Below are positions 11,052-21,486 of a DNA stretch of 64,000 bases, piece after piece. The position numbers were made by a program, and so were the translations under genes. The stretch is from Pleurotus djamor. Taxonomy: Eukaryota; Basidiomycota; Agaricomycetes; Agaricales; Pleurotaceae. The notes under the pieces were generated by a model. The model made no database searches and was not told where the DNA came from. It worked only from the letters and a program-made list of their open reading frames with translations. The stretch is taken from positions 30,191-94,190 of the forward strand of contig JAPEVF010000136.1 in NCBI GenBank assembly GCA_029747585.1. The letters run 5' to 3'. How positions within the stretch are numbered: position 1 is the stretch's first letter; every line of letters starts with the position of its first letter.

Positions 11052-11435
11052 TTGCCAGCTGAGACCAGTCCCGCCCTAACCACCACGCATTCATCCCCGC
11101 TTTCGTCAACAAATCCATCCTTTTCCTTTCACCAACTCGATTCCCGCGCTCTCCTCAAAATCCAACCACTCGCTGTTCTTCTATCACGACTAGCCGCCCT
11201 CATCCCTCCGTCGGCCCAAGCCAAACTCTACAACACACCCACTCGCGCCTCTCCTCCACCTCCCCCTCCATCTCCCCCTCCCCCTNCCGCTTCTCCCGCC
11301 CCTGCCTCATCCAAAGACCAAAGCATCAACATGCCGGATCCTGCCAACCTCAGTTGCACAACATCCCCCAAATGCACGCCAGCCTATTGCCAATGTCAAC
11401 ATGACTGCCAACGGCTCGATGGATTAGGGACGTAG
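11052..11435 (+). CDS. Pro-rich hypothetical ORF
   Basis: A 127-codon frame beginning MPAETSPALTTTHSSP. It has a helical middle (KIQPLAVLLSRLAALIPP), a run of Pro-Pro-Ser repeats and a Cys-containing tail (CTTSPKCTPAYCQCQHDC). One N (11286) lies in the C-rich repeat. The low-complexity region could keep a frame open by chance. The helical segment and Cys tail look protein-like, but no family is recognised. Confidence 0.25.
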   Translation: MPAETSPALTTTHSSPLSSTNPSFSFHQLDSRALLKIQPLAVLLSRLAALIPPSAQAKLYNTPTRASPPPPPPSPPPPXASPAPASSKDQSINMPDPANLSCTTSPKCTPAYCQCQHDCQRLDGLGT

Positions 11436-11944
11436 GCTTACTCTGGTCAGGAGCTTCTTGTATAGATGTCGAGGAGGGCTGGATGGGATGGGTGCTTAGT
11501 TGATCTCGAAGCAAGTAGTTCATTTAATGGACAAAACCTACTCACTTTGTCTTTATATATGCCGAATATATGTTTTCGAAAAAAACATTGATGAGCATCG
11601 AAGCCGTTTGTCACTGAAGGGGAGGCTACAGTCAGTCTCCATCCAAGTGATCGAGCGGCTTCCGATTTTTGGGTCAAGGATCCATCGCGCAAAAGTCAAG
11701 TCGGATGGAGAAGTGAATGATAGTCTAGCCCCTACACGCCACGCCCTACACATGGACAAGGAATGTAAGTAAACGGCTTTCAAGTGTCAAAAAAGCAACT
11801 TACATGAACGATCCTCAGGTTTCCCTCTCGTTGCACAACTCCTCTGCGGCACTCTCTCAAGTCACTAGTTCAAGTCACCGACTAGTAAACCTCAGTCAAT
11901 TGATTCATAAAAGCGGTGCGTAACCTCTCGCCAGTGTGTTTATA
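11436..11944. other. No gene seen
   Basis: Short frames on both strands, none splice-supported. Confidence 0.4.
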
Positions 11945-13065
11945 TCAAACATTGTATAGGTACTCCCTTCGTTTGCCAACCGTCTTTTCTACGTTTTCCG
12001 CAATTTCGATGTTTTCGTCCATAACGCGGTCAAACACCAGCCTCTCGCAAACTAGGTACGAGATGGGTGGAAGACTCCCCAACCCGGGGGGTTTACTTGG
12101 TTCGGACGATCGTACAGTGATACCTCCAATATTTGAGTTTTTGTGATCGGCGACGCAGAGATACCTTTCTCCCGTCTTCGATATCAATGTCAGTGCTTCC
12201 AGAACAGGATTACAAGATGCGGGGATGACGTGCCGTCAAGGTACGCCAGCCTCCCTGTGGTTCCATCAAGATCCCGCTCCAAAAACGGGAAATCGGACAA
12301 GTATAGCCTGAACACCCAAAGTGCTCAAACCAACTCCCGGCCTCTATAAACCTCGGGAACACTCACGGATGTGATGTAGGAACTCGGGCGTACCATGCCG
12401 GCGGGTCAGCGTACCGCTCGTTTTGACCAGGAGACCGATCTTCGATTTTTCGGCGCTCTGGTAATTCGTGTATCAAGCCTTTAATGTTAATGTCAGCCCT
12501 TCGCTAACTTTGCTGAATATAGGTGCGTACATTCAAGGTCCCGTACTCCGAAAGACAACTCCATCAACATGAGAGGAGATATCCAAGCATCTAGATGAGG
12601 CGAAAATTGAGAAAATCGTGGATTAGTCAGTACCCAGCCCTTCTATCGCGTGTAGAACACTCACATATCGTTAAAGATCGATTTCACGCCATCCGCGACG
12701 TCCTCGGACGTCTTTGCAAATTGATCATCAAAACGCGATTTCACGGACGAATTTTCGAAAATCGACCATAGGCCTTTGCAATCGTCGCCACAGGGGGGCT
12801 GAGTAGACACGAACTTGGCTGTCTAGTTTTCGGATGCTGCGAATTGGAGGTACGTCGTGTATTCATATTTTTGTGACGGAACGGCCACCCGAGGCAGTAA
12901 CTGTCAGAAAGTCAGAAAGTCATGTCAGCGTTGCGTAAGCTCGGGCCATAGTAACGGTACCACGCACCATCAAGGAGCCACTATCCGCATCACGCTCAGG
13001 TGAATGAAGGACGAGAATTTGGTGTATCTGCAACAAAACAGAAAATCGAGGATAAGTGAGTATCT
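11945..13065 (-). pseudogene. Decayed multi-exon gene, unknown family
   Basis: Consecutive exon-like pieces with proper splice borders lie on the minus strand. They are IHQILVLHSPERDADSGSLM (after gttttgttgcag, before gtgcgt); a piece containing AVPSQKYEYTTYLQFAASEN, then an in-frame TAG, then STQPPCGDDCKGLWSIFEN; CLDISSHVDGVVFRSTGP followed by TGA; KIGLLVKTSGTLTRRHGTPE; and YLSDFPFLERDLDGTTGRLA. The last joins over a 41-nt intron to TGERYLCVADHKNSNIGGIT and a final 79-codon frame (11945-12187) ending in GKRREYLYNV. Two in-frame stops and one junction that does not keep phase indicate decay. I do not recognise the family. It abuts, tail to tail or head to head, the zinc-cluster relic on the plus strand. 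Confidence 0.5.
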
Positions 13066-13201
13066 AGACATTCCACGACGTGCAATCAGTTAAATATACG
13101 TCCATTTACGTCATAGATTGCTTGGATAGCGTTCGGTGTCAATCACTATTGCTCACGACGTCCACACGGCTTCCAAAATTTGACTCACTCATGAGGAGGC
13201 C

Positions 13202-15028
13202 GTGGCTTTCTTGAAGCCACTGAAACGAGACAAACAAATTTGCGATCGGTGCAGGAGGGTTGGCACGGAGGGGGAATGCACGTTAGCTGAAGAACAGGCT
13301 AGATGCCGTCCTTGTTCCTCGGGTCGGTATGCCTGCAGCCTGATAGATCGGTGTCGCATGGAGGTTTTGCGTCGGCGCCATGGGCTTAAGGCAGCCGAAG
13401 TGTTGGAACTTGGGTACGCCCAAGCTAATNCCCCCAATCACTGAATATTGACTGTGGGCCCAACCTATATTCCCCTTTAGATTCGCCTATCTGGCTCGTT
13501 GACGAAGGGGCAGATGATGATGTCAATGAATCTAGAACACCTACCCCACCTACCCCCTCAATCACTGCTACCGCTCGTCGCGCGACAGCCCATTCTGTAG
13601 CCTCAAGTCCTCAACCATTATCCATGCATCTTCGCCCTGAAAATCCTTCATCGCGGAAGCGTGCAGCCCTTAGATCACAGGAGTCTGATAGAGACAGTTC
13701 CTCAACCCCCCTCCCATCGGCAGCGTTAAGTTCGGCCCTCCTACCCCAGAATAAAAAACATGACTTCAAGGGGTCGTGCAACCCGGTCGGTTACTGTGGG
13801 CAGTAAACAAAGCCGGTCTCCTTCTCCCCCCAGTCCGAACCTATCTCGATCCAAGCGAGGGCGAATCGTCGACCGCGTCTATCTACCCCTAGTGGCTCTC
13901 CAAACATCGAGATCCTTGTCACCCCTCCTGCAGCCAAATTGCCAAGAAGGGAAGGCCTCTCAGTCAATCGAAGATCGCGTCGATACTTTACAGGTCAAAA
14001 TCAGCGGCCTCAAGAAAGAATTGGGTGACTGGTCGGATAGGGCCGCAGTTGCTGAGGCCGATGTAGCCTCGCTTCGAGCGGAAAGAAACCATCTCCAGGA
14101 GTTGGTTAATGAAGAACGCCAGCTCTCTTTGCATTACCAGGACGCCGCTACCGATGCACTTGCTGAGGCAAAGAGCGAACGGGAAGCTCGAATCAAAGAG
14201 AGGGAGGAATTGGCGTTGGTCCAGGAACTGGTTCGCATATCTACCGAGCCGGAAACTCGTTTATCACCGTCTCTGTGGATGATGTGAACTAGCGCAGGGC
14301 TCGCTTCTCTGCATCAATCTCTCTCATTATGTTCGGTCCCTGATGAGCCAGTATCCATGCCACATAGGATCTTCGATGCGTCGCTCGCTCTAGTCACGTC
14401 AACAACAAGGTCTCAACCAATGGCTTATTGGTCATTTACCAGGCCTCAATAAGCTAGTCCTCACCACTGCACAAGAAGGACTTGTTGATCCGTCCGAGGA
14501 TCATTTTATACGTATCGAAGAAGCGGTTAGGGCTGCTAGGGAGGAGCTGGAGTCCGTGAGGCGAGTCGCGCGGCGAAATAACAGGAGGCGCGAGAGAGGA
14601 AGCTCGCACTGAAGGCTTGACAAGACGCCGTGCTTTCCCAAATTGTCGAGCGGCAAGAGGCAGCAAAGCGAGCAAAAGAGGAGGAGAGTCAACTTCGAGC
14701 TGAGTTTGCTGCGTTGGGTGGTTGTATCTCACCAACGATGTCATCTGTCCCAGATCAAACGTCTATTTCGCCGATATCAAATCTTCAAGAAGCTTCTGGA
14801 TGAACGAACAATGATCAGACAGTGTCTGTATCCACGTCGACACCTTTCTCTCCCACCATGCCAATTTTTAATCCTCAAGCATCGACCCATCTGCACCCCA
14901 GCTCTCAAAAACCACCGATTGTAACGCTCAAGGGAAGCCAAGCAGACGCACCTGTCGCTGCGGCCCATCCAGCGAGTCCATTCCGTGCCAACCACGAAGG
15001 TTTGAAGCGAGTCAGTGACGTGAACTAG
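13202..15028 (+). pseudogene. Zinc-cluster and coiled-coil protein relic
   Basis: The N-terminal 80-codon frame holds a Cys-rich DNA-binding-like cluster: CDRCRRVGTEGECTL, then CRPCSSGRYACSL. This spacing is common in an expanded basidiomycete family of unknown function. After an N (13430) and a probable intron near 13418-13482, a Ser/Pro-rich linker follows (13483-13806). The frame then jumps at an A6 run (13753-13758) into a long coiled coil (13760-14287: DTLQVKISGLKKELGDWSDR through ELALVQELVRIS). More coiled-coil pieces follow at 14441-14600 (EEAVRAAREELESVRRVARR) and 14620-14800 (QIVERQEAAKRAKEEESQLR), and then a Ser/Pro tail to 15028. Several frame changes and stops break the reading. 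The A6 jump could be a sequencing error; the others look like real decay. Its likely role was nuclear. Confidence 0.6.
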
Positions 15029-15059
15029 TGGGAGTTGTTGGTCCCACAATCCGTCCTTC

Positions 15060-15362
15060 TTTGTCCGTAGGTTATAGTCGTACGAAGGTCGACAGTAGAA
15101 GTTGCATCTTTGTCTATCAAGGGACACACATCATCTCCCAAGTTCATCGCCAACAAAGGTGTGCTTTCCAACCTACCGACACAGGAGGATTGTTTTCCTG
15201 TTTTATCGCGCTCATTGCTTGACCGGTCAAGGTACGTGCGCCATCTCGACGTTATACATGTCGCTGATTTCGATGCTTAATTTAGAGATAACCAGCGGGT
15301 GGATAACGGAACGCTGGATTTTGTGTCATCTGGAGGCGGTGTGACATTGTTCGCCCCTGGGT
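15060..15362 (+). pseudogene. Exon pair of an unassigned gene
   Basis: A frame ending FPVLSRSLLDRSR meets a well-formed intron (gtacgtgcg...aatttag, about 15230-15285) and continues in phase as DNQRVDNGTLDFVSSGGGVT up to a possible donor (gtaacg) near 15362. The clean splice junction argues that this was coding. It lies between the coiled-coil relic and the KOW relic and reads in the same direction, so it may belong to either one. No family is recognised. Confidence 0.4.
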
Positions 15363-15559
15363 AACGCTGCTCACAGGAGCGATATCCTAGCATAGCAGGT
15401 CGCGCATCGAATGATCATACACCTCATCCACTCAGTTCCTCGTTGTCGTTAACCTTCGAGTAAATCCTTCTCTCCCTCTGTTCTTGGTCGTTCCCATTGG
15501 GACCTTGGCTGGGACCTGACATCCGTCAATACGATACCTCCCCTATGGAGAACATCCCA

Positions 15560-16960
15560 ATCCGTTTTCTTGCTCTGGAGCACCACAGCCAACGTCTTCC
15601 AGTGATCTTTCGAGGCCTTCATCGACGCCCTGCGCCGTCTCCAAGTACCACCGCATCAAAGCCTCATGTCTCTTCCAGTCCTGCTCCGAAACCACGGCGG
15701 ACGGGACAGTGTCGAAGAATATTGGGACCCTGAAAGTCGCTTGAATCTTGAACATGGTGGTTTATGATCGAGTATCAGAGCGGGACGAGTCGGTCGGGCG
15801 ACCTGATCGAAGTCGCCTACGGCAGGTATACGGGATCCATCGGTTTCGTCTTGGAGATCCATCCTACGGTCGCGGACCTCTATTCTGCTGTTGGAAGTGC
15901 AGGTGAATCATGGGAAAATGTCGGTGCCAACTTCGCTTTCATCCTTTCCCCTGGCTGATTCCGAAGAAGATTTCGGTCCCCGTTCATTGTCTACGCAGAA
16001 GTTCGGCTCCTGAGAAGTTGCCGCAGAGTTGGTCTTGGGCTACACCATCCAATGACATCACAATGGCCTCGATGTACACGGTGGATCCCTTCAAGGGAAT
16101 GCAAGTTTTGATCGTCAACCATCCGCAGTACAAGGGATGCGAAGGTTATGTTGTTGGTTCCTATTCGCGAGTTTCCGAGATTACCGACGACTCTATTCTC
16201 TTCTTGAACGTCAATCCATTCATCAGGCACACAGTTTTCACTATTCCAATGACAGAAGATCAACTTCGGGAGAAAGGGTATGTTTACTAGTTGAACATGA
16301 CCTGGTATGGATTATTGATGAAATGTGGAAAGGTCTGGATTACCGATAACACAGGCAATACGCCTCCCTCGAAGACTGCTTGCGAAGGTTTCAATTCCTC
16401 CGATACCAGAACGATACTCAACACCACCGTTGATATTAACCGAGGGTGAGACCCTTTGGGGTAGCATGGATATCGCAAAGGGGGGATCTTCTAGTGCCTC
16501 TGCAGATCAAGTAGCTCAGGCACCCCGGCCTTCTCCGTCCAAAGGTACCAAGGCAGAAAAGTTACAGTACGTTGTCCCCATGCGTTTTGATTTATTCCGA
16601 ATTAATGGTGAATCTAGACAGCTGGTTGTTGGATGCTCGGTTCAAGCTGCGAAAGTTGGAGTTAATCATCACGAATACATTGGAGACGGAAGGGATGACA
16701 AGCTATCGAAACGGACGATATGAAGGACGAACCGGACACGCTGTCATAACAGCCGATCTCAAGCACGACGATGAACCCATCCTCATCAAAGTTGGGACCG
16801 AGCTAGCGCATCTCCGAATACCCATCAAATATTTGAAAGCCAATCAATCGGTTTAGTGCAGGGTGCCCGGGTGGTGATCATCGGCCCAAATTATCAAGGG
16901 GACAGCTCGTAAATTGGTCTATATGGATGGATACATCCATCCATATATCATCTATCCAGC
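15560..16960 (+). pseudogene. Tandem KOW-motif protein relic
   Basis: Four KOW-like units can be read in order: SGDLIEVAYGRYTGSIGFVL (about 15797), VDPFKGMQVLIVNHPQYKGC (about 16082), YRNGRYEGRTGHAVI (about 16706) and GARVVIIGPNYQGD (about 16863). KOW motifs, as in Spt5 and ribosomal proteins, bind RNA or protein. A family of basidiomycete proteins with several KOW units is known to me only as uncharacterised. An upstream piece (RRLQVPPHQSLMSLPVLLRN, about 15630) probably belongs to the same gene. An intron is visible at about 16278-16350 (gtatgt...aacacag). Frame changes between units and an in-frame TAA after the last KOW (16909-16911) mark it as broken. Confidence 0.6.
16920..16947. repeat. 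Near-perfect 13-bp palindrome
   Basis: TATATGGATGGAT, two bases, then ATCCATCCATATA. It lies inside the end of the KOW relic, where it reads Tyr-Gly-Trp-Ile-His-Pro-Ser-Ile. It may be coincidental. Confidence 0.6.
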
Positions 16961-17940
16961 GCGTTGAGGTTGGTCTTTATCAATAGGCGGTTGGTATATC
17001 AATACCTTCCCGTCAGCTCTCTATGTTTGTCTGGTGAGCATGTGGAGTGGTTAGGAACAGTGTATTAGATCACTATGGGTGTTATCTGCGTAATGGAAAT
17101 TCTCATAATATTTATCATGTCACCGAAAGTGGGTCTACGTAAGTTGAGGTGTCCGCGCGCGTCCAGTGACAACCAAGCCAGCACACGCGGAGGACAGGTG
17201 GGGAATGGTGCGTTGCATGGATTGGTCGTGCTTCCGTCGCAAAGGGGGGCTGAGTGATTCACACGGTGTGCATGGTAAAGGGATGACAGGGATTTTTGAG
17301 TGCGTCGGCTAGCTTCGCACCAACTTTTCGCCCTTGTTCACAAGGGCGCAGATGCGAAGGTGCGATAAGTTGCACGAAAATCAGAAAAAGTTAATATTAT
17401 TTTTGGGTCTTTTTGGTCATTTTGCATCGCTTGTCTGCTTTTCAAGCTTTTCGACCATTTGCCGAGCTTTCGGGCTTTCTTGACTTTCTCAGGCTCGAGT
17501 AAGCTTGAGCAAGTTGCATGTACAAGTCCTGATGTGGTGAACTTTTGGTCACATTGGATGATAGAGTACAGGGAATCCTCTTGCTCGTGGGTTATCGTCG
17601 ACATCGAGTATCAGAAGTATCACGGGATGATTTCTGGTTGATGTTAAGTTTAGATCCACCGTTCTCCCCGGTGAATACACTGGGGGCGAGAAAGATGCAT
17701 ATTCGCTGATTTGAGCCAACGAGGACAAGAGAGCACCGTCAGGGAAGGATTGACAATTGCAGACAGACGAGATGACGCTGGGAAGGAGGAAAGGAAGGAA
17801 AAGGCGAATCGAAGAGACACCGAAAACGAGAGGATCATTGCAGCCCTATCCTCCATCCACTCCATTCATATGTATGTCCCCCGAAGGCATCTCGACTGTC
17901 ATGACCCTGCTCTTCTACATCTTTCCAGCCTTCTCTACTT
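16961..17940. other. Intergenic; one 8-bp hairpin
   Basis: A perfect hairpin, CGCCCTTG-TTCA-CAAGGGCG, lies at 17329-17348. A minus-strand frame at 17338-17604 (EPEKVKKARKLGKWSKSLKS) is basic but unsupported. Nothing else is recognised. Confidence 0.4.
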
Positions 17941-18480
17941 CATTTCCATCTTCTCTTGTCACTTCCTTTGCCTTTTCGACCATCTCTGCCCTACATTTCG
18001 CCTCCTTCGCCCCTTCAAACATCTCCTACAGCCTGCCAAGCCATCCCCATGGAGCCTTAGTTCAAGCAGAACGGCTCATTTCGGTCGATCGGTCGGTCCT
18101 ACAAGCTCCTAGAACCAACCGATCGAGCCCCTGTCTTTTCGGTCGCCTTTCTACAGGCTATGGTCGCCGTTTCGCCCATTCACCGGCCGAAACGGCTCAC
18201 AGACACTTCTGGGACGAAGCATATCGCATATCGGTCGCTTTCCCTCAATCGTCGGTCTCTAGAGCCTCCTAGAACCGACCGATTGAGCCCCTGTCTGTCG
18301 TCGGTCGGTTCGTCGGTTGGTCTGGTCGATTCGCCGAGCCGACGCCGCTCGACTCGGCGATTCTAGCAGCTGTAGAGCTGATCTTCGCTTCATGTATACA
18401 TTTTCTCTTCTTTCATTGTATTTACTTGTTCCTGGCTCGCCGACTCGACCCCTGTCCGCATCGGTCGGTCAACGAGCGCT
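17941..18480. repeat. Tandem array, period about 162 bp, first block
   Basis: The landmark CCGAYYGAGCCCCTGTC recurs near 18118 and 18280 and in a diverged form near 18441, a spacing of about 162 bp. Each unit also carries a tract of CGGTCGGT type and a CTCCTAGAACCRACC box. The block is strongly pyrimidine-rich on the plus strand, which keeps long Ser/Phe/Leu/Pro frames open without evidence of coding. Confidence 0.65.
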
Positions 18481-18529
18481 TCTGGCATCTATTTAGCTGC
18501 TCGGCGCTCCGCTTTGGTCCGCTAGACTT

Positions 18530-18557
18530 GTTATATTGTTCAGTACCACAATATAAC
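18530..18557. repeat. 10-bp inverted repeat
   Basis: GTTATATTGT, 8-nt loop, ACAATATAAC: a perfect 10-bp stem, sitting between the two tandem blocks. Confidence 0.8.
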
Positions 18558-18689
18558 GCCTATTTGCTGGATTCCTGTCTCGTCTCCTCGTCTCTTCGAT
18601 CCTCGTCGACTCGCCCGCCCGTTCGCCCGTTCCTAGTGTCGTCTAGGTCCCCCACATCGTCTCGGCTCGTTGCCCAACAGTTTGGGATA

Positions 18690-18790
18690 GTCCAGCAGAG
18701 TCTGGTATCAACAGTCGCCCTCCAGGAGCCAGAGTGCTCGTTTAGCTCAGTAGGATTGGAAGCAGGAGAGTCTGCTGGATCAACTGGGTT
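18690..18790 (+). mobile_element. Possible retroelement fragment: primer-site-like and Pol III box-like motifs
   Basis: TGGTATCAACAG (about 18700) resembles the TGGTATCA start of initiator-Met tRNA primer-binding sites found beside LTRs. Just downstream, TAGCTCAGTAGG (18743-18754) fits the tRNA A-box consensus exactly, and GGATCAACTGG (18777-18787) is a poor B box at shorter than usual spacing. No reverse transcriptase or paired LTR was found. This is suggestive only. Confidence 0.2.
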
Positions 18791-18937
18791 AGTTATCCTT
18801 CTTAGTGTTCTTTTTCATCTTTTCCATCTCGCCTCCGCTTCGCTTCGGCTCGTTTCCTTCTTTCTGTCTCTTTCCTCCTCCCTGTACCTATCTCGCCTCG
18901 TTTCCCTCATATCTCATCTGTTTCTCCACCTATCCTC

Positions 18938-19520
18938 CTGATTCCACTTGTATCCTCTTCGTATATACCTACTCTATCGCCGAGTACCGCCGCTCGCCGC
19001 CTGGACTGATCGCTTCCCTTTGCTTCGCCCCCTTCTCTTCCTTGTACCCCCCATTTCGTCGCTCTGTCCATATCTCCCCCTTCGCTCCATAAATTCTCTT
19101 CGCTCCACTTGTATCCTCTTCCCATATACCTACTCTATCGCCGAGTACCGCCGCTCGCCGCCTGGGGTGACCGCTCCCTTTCGCTTCGGTCCATTCTCCC
19201 CCTTGTACCCCATTTCGTCGGTCCCTCTATATCTCCCCCTTCGCTCCGCCTATCCTCTTCATTTCACTTGTGTCCTCTTCATATACATCTACTCTACCAT
19301 TGTATACCGCCGCTTTGTCTGTTCGCCCCTCTTTTCCCTTTGCTTCGGTCCCCTTCTCCTCCTTGTACCTCTATTTCACTGTTTTGCCTATATCTATCCG
19401 ATCTCTTCATCGATCCGTCCGATTTCACTTGCTGCTAGTATATATCTATTCACTCTATCATTTCTTGCACCGGTTCGGCCGCTTCCCATCCATCTTCCTC
19501 TTGCTTCGCCCCATTCTTAG
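18938..19520. repeat. Tandem array, period about 158-163 bp, second block
   Basis: Units start at about 18940, 19098, 19259 and 19422 with a CACTTGTATCCTCTTC-like start. They share a box TCTATCGCCGAGTACCGCCG, which is perfect in units 1 and 2, diverged in 3 and partly lost in 4. The 190-codon plus frame covering the block is a product of this repeat and is not called as a gene. Confidence 0.8.
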
Positions 19521-21021
19521 GTACTGGCTCTTCCCAGCAGGACAGGACAGGTCCTTACATCGACAGTTTTCGCCGACGCCAGGATGCCGCGTCGAGCATG
19601 TGATAGTACCGACCAACAATGAGTATGGTGTAGGGTGTCTACAAACCCGGTCCCGATAACTGAACAACGGTTCGTCGGTTTGATTATTTCATCTGGTATC
19701 AATCTTGTGGGTGTCTAGCGATGCTTTTCCCCAAGCGAGACCGTCGCCGACATTGATTTCCAAGGTATACGCGCTGAAGTACAAGAAGGAGGTGGTCGCG
19801 GTAATTGAGTCAGACTCATAATTTTCGATTTTCAGCAAAACCAGCCAAGACCTCACCCTCAAATAGCGTCTGAACGGCTTTAAGGTTCGTCTATTTCGCC
19901 CCAGAACTGTGCTTGTGGCATGCTTACTCTGCTTTGGTGCGCAAATGACTGACGCTGTTCTGGAACCTGAAATGTATGTGTACCGACGGGGTACAAGGAG
20001 GATGAGGAGACATTGCTCAAATTACACACAGTTTGTGAAAGTAGAATCTGTGCTCCAGATGTTTTGCTTCCGAAGCTTTCAAGTTTCAACTGACGTTCAG
20101 TGTCTTCCAGGGATTTTTTCGTGTTCTCGTACTCTTCTAAAAGCAGGACATAAATGCATAATGACTACTGCTTCGAGGGATCGAATGAAGTTGTTTAGGA
20201 CATATGTTGAGCCGATTGTGGTGGTTTCGAAGGAAGAGTATCGACTCCGATTTTCCATGCGACCGTATGACGTCACTGAACAGAGAGGTTGATGCCGTCA
20301 TTACCATCAGTGGCGATGTGATGCACTTACTTGCAAGTTCTTATTAGGCGCCTGACTGCCAAGTACTTCATTTTGGACCCGGATGTAGAGTCATCGTCGA
20401 CGTCCGTGCGTGGGAGGAAATCCTGTTGGAACTCCGGCGGTCTACTTAAGAAGTGGATCAGATTATCTTTTCTTCCGACCATCACCCATCCCTGCTCGCC
20501 AGTCCCCTTCTTCCCCCAGACCCCATGTTGGATTTTTCGCCTATGCATATGTTTGGCCAGCACCACCACATCCAGGGTAGATTTTGCTACTCTGCCTGTA
20601 GAAGTCCCACTCCGGGTGGCTTCAGGCTTGACGCAGAGATTTTTTCTTCGATGAGTACGCTACGCCTTGGTAGCCTTCCAGTTCGTGTCCTGTCTTTGGG
20701 ACACGACATCACCTGTGGACCGTGCCATATGGGAGGGACACTGTGACAATGCTTCTGCTGCAGTCTCATGTCCTCGTTGTCATTTTACTCTCACCTTTCT
20801 GCATTCAACAATAACAACAACCTGGCGTATCAATCTTCCTCACCTGGTCCTCTGCGAAATCATCATCTCAGCTTCTTCTGGCTCTCCCATTGTCTTAGTA
20901 GCTCAAACGTGTACCCATGTATCAGCACTTCTTTCTGACTCTTCTCATGCTGGCACATACTCATCTGTCGTCGAGTCGTCAAACTGGTATCAACTTGAAC
21001 GCTACTCAGAGCTTGTAGGCC
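19521..21021. other. No firm gene; weak minus-strand exon-like pieces
   Basis: On the minus strand near 19710-19890 two pieces read as protein (AVQTLFEGEVLAGFAENRK and AYTLEINVGDGLAWGKASLD), possibly exons of a decayed gene. A plus frame (19909-20292) and a minus frame (20327-20569) are uninformative. No repeats beyond the array upstream. Confidence 0.3.
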
Positions 21022-21486
21022 TTGCATAGAAGCCTCGGACTGTCATCGGTCATCCCGAGCACTCTACTTATCCCGATCTCGCTCGCACAGTTTTCTTCCA
21101 TTCCAACCAACGAGTTCTCGGCGACCTGGCAGTTCCCGCTGTCATCATCCACCAACATCCCCGGCTATCCCCCCTCTTCCTCTACTAACACCACTCACGA
21201 GAATCCCCCAGAACCAACATCACCACGAGCCCGTACACCTACGCCGCCACCACCACCACCTTCGCCACAGAGCGACGAGTTCCTGTTAGAAGGTTTTGCG
21301 ACGAGGAGGTTGGAGCAGCGTGAGGGTGAAACGACGAATTCGCCGGTCATTGCTCAATCTGCGCCGTTTGGGGGGGGGGGGTGGTTGGTGCTGGTGTTCA
21401 TGCTACTGGAGGAGGGGAGCTTGATCACACCCGGGTCTCGACTCCTTTCAGAGGCAACGACCCATTCCAACGAAACTGACCATTAG
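21022..21486 (+). CDS. Ser/Pro-rich hypothetical ORF
   Basis: A 154-codon frame. It begins with a hydrophobic stretch (LGLSSVIPSTLLIPISLAQF) that could be a signal peptide and continues as a Ser/Thr/Pro-rich segment with a proline run. A run of ten G bases (21369-21378) lies inside, so the C-terminal frame is unreliable. It could be the start of a cell-wall or secreted protein, or chance in low-complexity DNA. No family is recognised. Confidence 0.3.
   Translation: MHRSLGLSSVIPSTLLIPISLAQFSSIPTNEFSATWQFPLSSSTNIPGYPPSSSTNTTHENPPEPTSPRARTPTPPPPPPSPQSDEFLLEGFATRRLEQREGETTNSPVIAQSAPFGGGGWLVLVFMLLEEGSLITPGSRLLSEATTHSNETDH

Noticed and set aside
17329..17348. Hairpin CGCCCTTG/CAAGGGCG considered as terminator
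   Set aside because: Intrinsic hairpin terminators are not used by nuclear Pol II genes, and no gene ends next to it.
18948..19520. 190-codon plus-strand open frame
   Set aside because: It is produced by the pyrimidine-rich 160-bp tandem repeat. Two other frames in the same strand are also open, and the translation is a Ser/Leu/Tyr repeat.
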